Assembly: GCA_023227685.1 (NCBI GenBank)
Contig: JALNVG010000002.1
Span: 1 to 36,471 of the forward strand
Source of the DNA: Bacteroidaceae bacterium
GTDB taxonomy: Bacteria > Bacteroidota > Bacteroidia > Bacteroidales > Bacteroidaceae
Reading direction: 5' to 3'
DNA length: 36,471 nucleotides
Shown: piece after piece, positions 1-6,987 of the stretch
Layout of the letters: every line of letters begins with the position of its first letter
How positions within the stretch are numbered: the first letter of the stretch is position 1
Position numbers and translations under genes: made by a program
The notes under the pieces: model-generated
Seen by the model: the letters and a program-made list of their open reading frames with translations, nothing else
Told to the model about the DNA's origin: nothing
Database searches by the model: none

Positions 1-367
1 CGAGATGTCGTATGAACGAGGTTATTGCCGCCCCGAATGCACCAAATGTTCGGACGTTTGTCCTTCCGATGCCATACATCCCATCACCAGAGCCGAGAAA
101 TCATCTATCCAGATAGGCCATGCTGTATGGATAAAAGAGAATTGCGTTATTTTGACGGACAATGTTAGTTGCGGTAATTGCGCCCGCCATTGTCCGACGG
201 GTGCCATACAAATGGTGGCGATAAATGCGGATAATCATGATTCAAAAAAAATCCCCGTTGTTAATACGGCCGTATGTATCGGTTGCGGCGCTTGTGAAGA
301 CCTATGCCCCGCCCGCCCTTTCAGCGCCATTTATGTAGAAGGCAACGAGATGCACCGAACAGTATAA
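1..367 (+). CDS. Polyferredoxin-type 4Fe-4S protein, C-terminal part (5' end outside window)
   Basis: The reading frame is open to the left edge, so the ATG at position 5 is probably internal and this is the tail of a longer protein. About 120 residues are visible, with three cysteine clusters: a CxxxCxxCxxxCP near the start (CRPECTKCSDVCP), a CxxCxxxCP (CGNCARHCP) and a CxxCxxCxxxCP near the end (CIGCGACEDLCP). These are ferredoxin-type ligand sets that would hold two or three 4Fe-4S clusters and move electrons. The gene lies 41 bp upstream of an exported aldo/keto reductase that also carries Fe-S motifs, so it probably supplies or accepts electrons for that protein. Larger Bacteroidetes proteins of this type often begin with membrane helices, but that part is not visible here. 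The Fe-S character is certain; the partner is inferred. Confidence 0.85.
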   Translation, partial: EMSYERGYCRPECTKCSDVCPSDAIHPITRAEKSSIQIGHAVWIKENCVILTDNVSCGNCARHCPTGAIQMVAINADNHDSKKIPVVNTAVCIGCGACEDLCPARPFSAIYVEGNEMHRTV

Positions 368-408
368 AATACAATGAATAATCTTCAGCTATCAAAAGAA
401 AAAAAACA

Positions 409-1794
409 ATGGAAAAAGATAATAAGAAAAATATAAACCGCAGAAACTTCCTCAAGGTAGTAGGTACGGGAACTGTTGCCACAACGGCCGCACTCTACGG
501 ATGCAATTCCAACAGACAATCTTCGACAAATGGAACGACCACCACCGAAGTTCCGACAGATAAAATGACATACCGCACCAACCCTTCAACCGGAGATAAA
601 GTATCTCTTCTAGGCTATGGTTGCATGCGCTGGCCTACACGCAAAAAGACAGACGGAGAAGGAATTGAAATAGACCAGGAAACAGTGAACAGACTGGTGG
701 ACTATGCCATCGCTCACGGCGTGAATTATTTTGATACAGCTCCTCCCTATGTTCAAGGTTTGTCGGAGCGTGCAACGGGTATCGCTTTAAAACGCCATCC
801 ACGTAATAAGATGTTCATTGCCACAAAATTATCTAATTTTGACCCGCAGTCTATGACTCGTGAAAATTCTATCGCTTTATATCATAAGTCTTTACAGAAC
901 CTGCAAGTGGATTATATCGATTATTATCTGCTGCATGCCGTAGGTATCCCCAACATGGATGTTTTCAAAAAAAGATACATCGATAACCATATGATCGATT
1001 ATTTGGTTAAAGAAAGAGAAGCCGGAAGAATCCGAAATCTGGGTTGGTCTTTCCACGGTGATATCAATGTGTTTAACTACTTGTTATCTCTTGATGTGAA
1101 ATGGGATTTCGTACAAATACAACTCAACTATTCTGACTGGAAACATGCTTCGGACAAAGATTCTAATGCCGAATATCTATATAATGAACTGTCTAAGCGA
1201 AAGATCCCCGCAATAGTAATGGAACCATTGTTGGGGGGACGATTGTCGAAATTAAACGACAAATTAGTTGCAGAGCTCAAACAGCATCGTCCGCAAGATA
1301 GCATCGCATCGTGGGCCTTTCGCTATGCCGGTTCGCTACCGGATGTGCTGACGGTATTGAGCGGAATGACCTATATCGATCACTTAAAGGATAATATCCG
1401 GACTTACTCACCGCTACAACCACTCACAAAAGCAGAAAATGAATTGCTCGAGCATGTAGCGCAAGAAATGCTAAAACGTCCCGTCATCCCTTGTACCGGA
1501 TGTAAATATTGTATGCCTTGTCCCTATGGACTTGACATCCCTGCCATCTTTGCACACTACAACCGTTGCATAAACAAAAACGACATTCCCGAAAGTCGTA
1601 AATCAAAGAATTACGAAGAGGCCAGACGCGCTTTCCTCATCGGCTACGACCGCAGCGTGCCCAAACTTCGTCAGGCCAGCCATTGCATAAAATGCAACCA
1701 ATGCTCACCGCATTGCCCGCAAAGCATCTACATACCCCGTGAGATGGAGAAAATAGACAACTATGTAGAACAGTTAAAACAAGGAACTTTATAA
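409..1794 (+). CDS. Tat-type exported aldo/keto reductase with C-terminal ferredoxin-like 4Fe-4S region
   Basis: A 461-residue protein. Residues 10-35 form a twin-arginine signal (NRRNFLKVVGTG, then a hydrophobic stretch) ending in LYGC, so it may also be lipidated at that Cys. The middle (about 55-340) is an aldo/keto reductase TIM barrel: FDTAPPY holds the catalytic Asp and Tyr, ATKLS the Lys, and YYLLHAVG the His. The C-terminus has two Fe-S motifs, CTGCKYCMPCP near residue 362 and CIKCNQCSPHCP near residue 426, typical of the AKR subgroup fused to a ferredoxin domain. Its stop overlaps the ATG of the DUF1893 gene by one base (TAATG), and a polyferredoxin gene precedes it, so the three are likely one operon. 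The substrate is unknown; electrons may come from ferredoxin rather than only NAD(P)H. Confidence 0.88.
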   Translation: MEKDNKKNINRRNFLKVVGTGTVATTAALYGCNSNRQSSTNGTTTTEVPTDKMTYRTNPSTGDKVSLLGYGCMRWPTRKKTDGEGIEIDQETVNRLVDYAIAHGVNYFDTAPPYVQGLSERATGIALKRHPRNKMFIATKLSNFDPQSMTRENSIALYHKSLQNLQVDYIDYYLLHAVGIPNMDVFKKRYIDNHMIDYLVKEREAGRIRNLGWSFHGDINVFNYLLSLDVKWDFVQIQLNYSDWKHASDKDSNAEYLYNELSKRKIPAIVMEPLLGGRLSKLNDKLVAELKQHRPQDSIASWAFRYAGSLPDVLTVLSGMTYIDHLKDNIRTYSPLQPLTKAENELLEHVAQEMLKRPVIPCTGCKYCMPCPYGLDIPAIFAHYNRCINKNDIPESRKSKNYEEARRAFLIGYDRSVPKLRQASHCIKCNQCSPHCPQSIYIPREMEKIDNYVEQLKQGTL

Positions 1795-2204
1795 TGAAAG
1801 AGCTCATCGAGCTTTTGCATCAAGGACATTATTCTTGTGTAATCAAAAATCAGGGAGAAATTCGCACCTTTTCAGAACGCGGGGTAACCGATTTGTATGA
1901 TCTGGTTTGCAACAACTCCGCCTTTCTGAAAGGAGCTCATGTAGCCGACAAAGTTGTAGGAAAAGCTGCCGCTTCATTAATGATCATCGGCGGCATCAGC
2001 CAACTATACACCGATGTCATCAGTCTACCGGCATTATCTTTATTGCAAAAGGCACATATCATAGTCGAAGCCAAACAGTCAGTGCCTCTTATTAAGAACC
2101 GTACACAAACAGATTTATGCCCCATGGAAAAAAAAAGTTTACAGGCGAAAACGGCTGATGAAGTCTTTTCCATTATTAAAGCATCGATTGATCAAATCAA
2201 ATAG
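1794..2204 (+). CDS. DUF1893 family protein
   Basis: A 136-residue soluble protein with no signal peptide. It matches the DUF1893 pattern as I know it: an N-terminal strand pair (YSCVIKNQGEIRTFSERGV), then the signature AHVADKVVGKAAASLMI around residues 48-65, and a later conserved Cys in LCPMEKK. The family has been linked by fold to the cytidine deaminase superfamily, but no zinc-binding HxE/CxxC set is visible, so deaminase activity is not implied. Translation is coupled to the upstream aldo/keto reductase through a one-base stop/start overlap. It ends 12 bp from the convergent HU-like gene, with no clear terminator between. Function is unknown; context suggests a role in the redox operon. 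Confidence 0.8.
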   Translation: MKELIELLHQGHYSCVIKNQGEIRTFSERGVTDLYDLVCNNSAFLKGAHVADKVVGKAAASLMIIGGISQLYTDVISLPALSLLQKAHIIVEAKQSVPLIKNRTQTDLCPMEKKSLQAKTADEVFSIIKASIDQIK

Positions 2205-2216
2205 TATATTTCTAAA

Positions 2217-2831
2217 TTACTCTTTCGCTTCCGACCTTCCAAGGATAAAGACCTTGTGAGTTCCTCTTCCAAAGGTATCAAGCACCTTCTCTTCTTTCCA
2301 TTTATTCAAATCATCCAAAGCTGCATTTTTAAGCAATCCGGTGATACTGCCATATTCTTTACGCGTGATAAACGGATGATCTTTAAGATAGTTTTCCAAA
2401 CAGGCACGACGTTTTTCTAAAGGTAAACCGGAAGATTTGCGAAAGCCTAACTTGGCACGTTCAAAATCTTTAAACCAACACTGACCTTTAAACCAACTCG
2501 ACGGACGGAAATGCACTCCGTTATAACTGATAGACGGTGAACGAATTTCGTTTTTACTCTCCACTGGACGAGAAGTAATTTTAGCCGAAAGATAACCCAT
2601 CTTACCAAACTCCACATGATAACCCTCGCGAATATAAGATGAAGCCTGATCGCATAATGCAGCAAGAACACCTTCTACATCTGCTTTTGAAAAACTCGTA
2701 GATTGAACTATATCATTCTCCAAGGTTCTAAAACTTACTGTTCCCTTAGATACAATACGCGGATACATCGATTGCTGTGTATCATCTCCTTTTTCATTGG
2801 GTTTTCTGACTAAATCATACTCTACTGGCAT
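2217..2831 (-). CDS. HU-related DNA-binding protein with C-terminal winged-helix-like extension
   Basis: A 204-residue protein. Residues 1-125 follow the Bacteroidetes HU-related histone-like type: an N-terminal strand (MPVEYDLVRKPN), a helix pair around 47-70 (SFSKADVEGVLAALCDQA), the turn EFGKMGYLSAKI at 75-85, and VHFRPSSWFK near 106-115. Residues about 138-198 are an extension not found in short HU proteins. TRKEYGSITGLLKNAALDDLNKW followed in parts by VLDTFGRGTHKVFIL reads like helix-turn-helix then a wing, similar in style to RecG-tail winged helices. The protein may therefore bind DNA in two ways. It stands alone on the minus strand. Its upstream region, about 130 bp away, contains a striking 22-bp tandem repeat cluster. 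The HU assignment is strong; the winged-helix call is by eye. Confidence 0.8.
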   Translation of the reverse strand: MPVEYDLVRKPNEKGDDTQQSMYPRIVSKGTVSFRTLENDIVQSTSFSKADVEGVLAALCDQASSYIREGYHVEFGKMGYLSAKITSRPVESKNEIRSPSISYNGVHFRPSSWFKGQCWFKDFERAKLGFRKSSGLPLEKRRACLENYLKDHPFITRKEYGSITGLLKNAALDDLNKWKEEKVLDTFGRGTHKVFILGRSEAKE

Positions 2832-2962
2832 ACTTACTATTTTTTTGTTGTTTATAATCCTATCTATATCTCTATCTCACGCTGTGATTGTTTAATAATT
2901 AAGTATGTCTCCTTGCTAATTTAAGGTGCAATCTCTTCTTAATTAAGCTCCTTTTCTGCCTC

Positions 2963-3064
2963 GATTAGTCCGGCCCGTGTACATGGGCTATATAGCCTGC
3001 ATACGAAAACTATATAGCCCGTGTATGGAAACCGGATAGCCCGCATACACGGGCCGGACTAATC
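2963..3064. repeat. 19-bp perfect inverted repeat enclosing the tandem units
   Basis: The left arm GATTAGTCCGGCCCGTGTA (2963-2981) is the exact reverse complement of the right arm at 3046-3064. A second, inner perfect pair lies inside: GGGCTATATAG (2985-2995) against CTATATAGCCC (3010-3020). The whole can fold as a long cruciform or RNA hairpin with a side stem, and its GC content stands out against AT-rich surroundings. No T-tract follows either arm, so a simple terminator is unlikely. Confidence 0.9.
2973..3060. repeat. Four degenerate 22-bp tandem units
   Basis: Four head-to-tail units start at 2973, 2995, 3017 and 3039, exactly 22 bp apart. Each begins GCC(C/T)G followed by TGTA or CATA. 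Units 1 and 2 end in CTATATA, unit 3 in CGGATA and unit 4 in CGGACT. Units 1 and 3 share GCCCGTGTA; units 2 and 4 share GC(C/T)(T/C)GCATAC-like cores. The period of about two helical turns would place equivalent bases on the same DNA face. There are no unique spacers, so this is not CRISPR. Confidence 0.85.
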
Positions 3065-3229
3065 AAGCTTACAAATATACATAATTTAAGCTCTAAATGC
3101 AACTAAATACATGACTAAATGCCTTATTTATAAGAGACTTCAACATCTTTCGCAATGAATAATTGAGTTATAATCACAACATTCCTGTCGATATACATTC
3201 ACCACTAATTTTAGCACATATCGGGAGAC

Positions 3230-3272
3230 AAAAAAAGGATATGTCAATTTCTTATTGACACATCCTTTTTTT
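3230..3272 (-). terminator. Intrinsic terminator of the oadGAB operon
   Basis: An 18-bp stem (3230-3247 with 3255-3272, one mismatch) with a 7-base loop. The arms carry seven A and seven T at the outer ends, so it can work in both directions. It lies 27 bp past the oadB stop codon on the minus strand. Confidence 0.85.
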
Positions 3273-3298
3273 AAGATGTTATATATTAAAAAGATATC

Positions 3299-4534
3299 TT
3301 ACTGCAAAAACGAAATCAAAACACCGGCAGCAACAGCAGATCCGATAACTCCGGAAATGTTACTTGCCATACAATACTGCAATACATGATTCTTTATATC
3401 ATACTTCAAGGCAATCTCATTGGCTACGCGACTGGCCATTGGCACAGCACTCAAACCGGTAGCACCGATCAACGGATTAATCTTCTTCTTTGAGAACACA
3501 TTTACTACTTTCACCATAAAAATACCACCGGTTATGGATAAAGCAAATGCAAGGAAACCTCCGACAACAATACCTATTGTTGTCCAATTCAAGAAAGCCT
3601 GACTAGTCATCGTTGCTCCTACTGAAAGACCAAGGAATACAGTGGCGCCATTCATAATACTATTGGAGGCTGCATCATACAAACGGAATGTGTTTGTTCC
3701 GATTTCCTTGACCAAGTTACCAAACATCAACATACCGATCAATGGCACAGCTGTCGGTACAAAGAGAGCCACAATTACAGTGACGGCGATAGGAAAAATA
3801 ATTTTCAAGACACGGAGATTTTTAATTTCCGTTTTCGACGGATATTTTTTCTCTTGTTCTTTCATATTAATTCTCAATTCTTTCTTCGTACAAAGCAACC
3901 TGACCATCAGCGGAATGATTACCGGTACCAAAGCCATATACGAGTAGGCCGCAATAGCTATTGGGCCAAGTAGTTGCGGAGCAAGCTTGATTGTAGTAAA
4001 GATAGCTGTTGGGCCATCGGCTCCACCGATAATACCCAAAGAGGCTGCTTCTTTAGGGGTGAATCCCATCAAAATAGCAACAATCAAAACAGTAAAGATA
4101 CCTAATTGAGCTGCCGCACCGAAAATAGACAGACGCAAGTTACGAAGCATCGGCCCGAAGTCGGTCAGCGCACCTACACCCATAAATATAATCGGAGGCA
4201 AAAATCCTGTCTTGATCAACATATAATAGATAAAGTTCATCAAACCCAAATCGTGCGCAATCGCATGCAAAGGCATATCATAAATATTCTTCAACACGCC
4301 ATTCACCATCACCATACCATTTTCATCGGCCTGAATCACGCCCATACCCCCACCTGGGAAATTGGCAAGCAACACTCCGAAAGCAATGGGAATAAGTAAT
4401 AAAGGCTCATATTGCTTTTTAATTCCAAGATAAAGAAGGACAAAAGCAATCGCATACATAACTAAGAACTGTGGTTCGGCAAATATATTACCGAAAGTAG
4501 TCATGTCAAACAAATGTGTAAATATATCGTTCAT
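3299..4534 (-). CDS. oadB: Na+-translocating decarboxylase beta subunit (OadB family)
   Basis: A 411-residue polytopic membrane protein that couples carboxybiotin decarboxylation to outward Na+ pumping. The family signature GGADGPTAIF, containing the key Asp of the ion path, is present near residue 175, with NFPGGGMG near 60 and GALTDFGPML near 126. Many hydrophobic segments span the length, which is close to the usual size for the family (about 375-435). The start codon shares one base with the oadA stop (TAATG), so the two are translationally coupled. The same subunit type serves oxaloacetate, methylmalonyl-CoA and glutaconyl-CoA decarboxylases; the substrate is set by the alpha subunit. 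Confidence 0.93.
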   Translation of the reverse strand: MNDIFTHLFDMTTFGNIFAEPQFLVMYAIAFVLLYLGIKKQYEPLLLIPIAFGVLLANFPGGGMGVIQADENGMVMVNGVLKNIYDMPLHAIAHDLGLMNFIYYMLIKTGFLPPIIFMGVGALTDFGPMLRNLRLSIFGAAAQLGIFTVLIVAILMGFTPKEAASLGIIGGADGPTAIFTTIKLAPQLLGPIAIAAYSYMALVPVIIPLMVRLLCTKKELRINMKEQEKKYPSKTEIKNLRVLKIIFPIAVTVIVALFVPTAVPLIGMLMFGNLVKEIGTNTFRLYDAASNSIMNGATVFLGLSVGATMTSQAFLNWTTIGIVVGGFLAFALSITGGIFMVKVVNVFSKKKINPLIGATGLSAVPMASRVANEIALKYDIKNHVLQYCMASNISGVIGSAVAAGVLISFLQ

Positions 4535-6375
4535 TATCCTATCTTGATTAATACGTCGTCTTCTTCTACACTATCACCAGGTTTAGCCTTTATCTCGGTA
4601 ATTATTCCGGCAAATTCCGAACGAACGGCATTATAAGTTTTCATGGCCTCAATATAACAAAGCAAATCACCAACCTTTACCGTATCACCCACATTAACAG
4701 GTTTTTCTTCTGCGTTCTTCACTAAAAAAAATTTACCTTCCAAAGGAGAAGTAATGCTTTTTGCATCACCGGTTGATGAAACAACAGGTGCGGCAGCCGT
4801 AACTGTATCCTTCAAATCAACATCGCCATAAGCTACTGTTACTTTGTATGACTGACCATCAACCTGTACTGTAAGCGTTTTGGACTTGCAATCACTAGTA
4901 TTCGATTTATTCTTATCCGCCTTTTTCTTTTCAACATCAGCCAAGAAATCGGCTTTCGCCTTGCCACTCTTGTAAGCTTCATACTGAACAGGATGCATCG
5001 CGTATTCAAAAAGCTCTTCATCATCCTCACCAATCTCCCATTTCTTATCCTTCATCATCTTGCGATACTTATCAAGCTCGTCCGGATAATTATCTTGTGG
5101 ATTGCCAGTGAAGAACTTACGACCTTCACGTTCGGCCTTCTCTACAATCTCCGGTGCAAGCTCGCCCGGCAACTTACCGGCCTTGCCCAGAATCATATCC
5201 CAAATATCATCGGCAATAATGCCCCAACGTTCTTTGCCTTTTTCCAAAGCCATGACGTTCATTAACGAAAGATTCTTGACATATTGACTAAAGGGTGTGA
5301 CCAAAGGAGGATAACCGACACGTGGCCAGACATAAGCAACTTCTTTGAATAATTTCAAAAGAAGTTCATCCTGTGTCATAAACTTCAAATTTCTTTTGGC
5401 TTTATATTTATTGATTGATTGAAGATTTGTATCCAAATCGGCCATCAAACTGCCCATCATACCGCCGGGAAGTCCCGGGCCGATAAGCAATGAATTCATC
5501 AGGCGATTGCGCGGACTGATAAAGAGTCCCAGAAAATCATCCATAAAATCCTGAATCATGCTGCGAACTTTCATATAAGCATCCATGTTAACTTCGGGTA
5601 CTTTAAATCCGGCATCTTTCAACATCGCCTGTACGCTGAGCAAATCGGCATGACCTGTTCCCCATGATAACGGCTCCATACCGACATCAATGTAATCACA
5701 ACCGGCTTGGCAAACTTCCAAGATACTGGCCATATTGAAACCGGGAGCTGCGTGACTATGATACTGAACTGGGATTTCGGGATAGGCTTTCTTTATATTG
5801 CCTACAATCTTGCCCAACGATACCGGACGGCCAATGCCTCCCATATCCTTGACGCAAATTTCCTGTGCACCCGACTTAATCAACTCTAAAGCCATATTTG
5901 TGTAATATTCAACGGTATGAACCGGAGAATATGTAATGCAAAGCGAACATTGGGAAATCATCCCGGCATCCTTGGCATATTTAATAGAAGGAATTATATT
6001 ACGAACATCATTCAAGCCACAGAATGTACGTGCTATATCCGTACCTTGTGCTTTCTTAACTTTATAAAACAATTTTCTTACGTCAGCGGGAACCGGACTC
6101 ATACGAAGTCCGTTTAAAGCACGATCAAGCAACTGAGTCTGGATACCGGCCTCATGAAAAGGCTTTGTCCACTCACGAACAGATTTATTAGGATTTTCAC
6201 CAAACAACAAATTAACTTGTTCAAAGCCTCCGCCATTTGTTTCCACACGGGCAAAACACCCCATCTCTATAATGGCAGGTGCAACCTTTACCAACTGATC
6301 AACACGAGGAACATATTTTCCGGCAGACTGCCACATGTCCCGAAAAACCAAACAGAATTTTATCTCTTTTTCCAT
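4534..6375 (-). CDS. oadA: Biotin-dependent decarboxylase alpha subunit (OadA/pyruvate carboxylase-B type)
   Basis: A 613-residue cytosolic subunit with a carboxyltransferase domain (about 1-460) and a C-terminal biotinyl domain. Metal ligands expected for the OadA/PycB fold are present: Asp13 (FRDMWQS), Lys176 (VKDMGG) and His206/His208 (YHSHAAPG). VTPFSQ retains the Thr used in proton transfer, and QLLDRALNG keeps an Arg seen in substrate binding. Biotin would attach to Lys579 in EAMKT, 34 residues from the end. The usual FRDAHQS is FRDMWQS here and the ETNGGG stretch replaces the common EMWGGA, so it is a divergent branch. A linker around 460-540 is rich in Lys, Asp and Ser. The biotin domain sits in the same polypeptide. 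The natural substrate is probably oxaloacetate or another 2-oxo acid, not proven. Confidence 0.88.
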   Translation of the reverse strand: MEKEIKFCLVFRDMWQSAGKYVPRVDQLVKVAPAIIEMGCFARVETNGGGFEQVNLLFGENPNKSVREWTKPFHEAGIQTQLLDRALNGLRMSPVPADVRKLFYKVKKAQGTDIARTFCGLNDVRNIIPSIKYAKDAGMISQCSLCITYSPVHTVEYYTNMALELIKSGAQEICVKDMGGIGRPVSLGKIVGNIKKAYPEIPVQYHSHAAPGFNMASILEVCQAGCDYIDVGMEPLSWGTGHADLLSVQAMLKDAGFKVPEVNMDAYMKVRSMIQDFMDDFLGLFISPRNRLMNSLLIGPGLPGGMMGSLMADLDTNLQSINKYKAKRNLKFMTQDELLLKLFKEVAYVWPRVGYPPLVTPFSQYVKNLSLMNVMALEKGKERWGIIADDIWDMILGKAGKLPGELAPEIVEKAEREGRKFFTGNPQDNYPDELDKYRKMMKDKKWEIGEDDEELFEYAMHPVQYEAYKSGKAKADFLADVEKKKADKNKSNTSDCKSKTLTVQVDGQSYKVTVAYGDVDLKDTVTAAAPVVSSTGDAKSITSPLEGKFFLVKNAEEKPVNVGDTVKVGDLLCYIEAMKTYNAVRSEFAGIITEIKAKPGDSVEEDDVLIKIG

Positions 6376-6421
6376 TTCTTTTACCTAACTAAAATACTTA
6401 CAAATTTGTGCTTATACTACT

Positions 6422-6682
6422 TTATACTTTTTCTATTTTCTCTACTTTGCCTTTTCCATGGGTAACAACATTGACTGCTGCTGTAATAGCAGCCATCACA
6501 TTCGCCGGCGCGGGAGGTGAAGACTGAACTGTTTTGTTCTTTACATGAACAACTTCTTCGGGAATATACTTATTCACAAAGGCTATAAGTACTTTACCTA
6601 AGCCAATAACCAAGAGTAGGATAACAAACACTGTCGTCATACCTACAACCATCAGCATTAATGCTGTTTCGAGATTTTCCAT
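6422..6682 (-). CDS. oadG: Decarboxylase gamma subunit (OadG family)
   Basis: An 86-residue protein with one N-terminal transmembrane helix (about residues 8-30, LMLMVVGMTTVFVILLL) and a short polar tail. This is the form of OadG, the small subunit that holds alpha and beta together at the membrane. The tail contains a run of Pro and Ala (SSPPAPANVMAAITAAV), common in this family. The gene is first in transcription order, 46 bp before oadA, giving oadG-oadA-oadB. A CAAAAATA on the plus strand at 6752-6759 reads TATTTTTG on the minus strand and could be the -7 box, but in such AT-rich DNA this is weak. Confidence 0.87.
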   Translation of the reverse strand: MENLETALMLMVVGMTTVFVILLLVIGLGKVLIAFVNKYIPEEVVHVKNKTVQSSPPAPANVMAAITAAVNVVTHGKGKVEKIEKV

Positions 6683-6987
6683 ATTGATAATCTATTATCT
6701 ATTTTATGCCTTTACTTAAAAATCGTACGAAATTAGCAATAATATTTAAATCAAAAATAAAGAATCGAACTAAAAAAATATAAATTTATCATTTTACTTC
6801 CTTTTATTGCAAGAAAAAATCAAATATTCATGTTATCCAATAACACGCTCATATTCCCTTCAAGAATAATATTACCACAAAAATAATAAAAAAAAGTTAC
6901 CTTTTCTCAAGCATACAAGAATAAAAAACATTTATCAACAAACTTGACGGGCAAGATTGCCATAACCGCACTCCCCTAGTTCCTTTA
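6683..6987. other. AT-rich gene-free region between prfC and oadG
   Basis: About 305 bp. It should contain the prfC 3' end and the oad promoter, both on the minus strand. The only candidate signal I see is the -7-like TATTTTTG (complement of 6752-6759). No convincing terminator hairpin for prfC, no small gene and no repeat were seen. Confidence 0.6.

Larger units (their letters stand above)
2832..3298. other. Gene-free region between the HU-like gene and oadB
   Basis: About 467 bp without a credible gene. It holds the presumed promoter area of the HU-like gene at its left end (no clear TAnnTTTG box seen), a cluster of 22-bp tandem units within an inverted repeat at 2963-3064, AT-rich filler from about 3065 to 3225, and a terminator hairpin for the oad operon at 3230-3272. 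Confidence 0.8.

Noticed and set aside
2973..3060. Short regularly spaced repeats as a CRISPR array
   Set aside because: The units are directly adjacent with no unique spacers, and no cas gene is nearby.
3299..6682. The oad operon as methylmalonyl-CoA decarboxylase
   Set aside because: The alpha subunit is of the OadA/PycB carboxyltransferase type with HxH and Lys metal ligands, not the acyl-CoA carboxyltransferase type, and no epimerase or separate biotin carrier gene is present.
6947..6962. Short GGCA/TGCC hairpin as a prfC terminator
   Set aside because: The stem is only about 4 bp with no T-tract on the minus strand.
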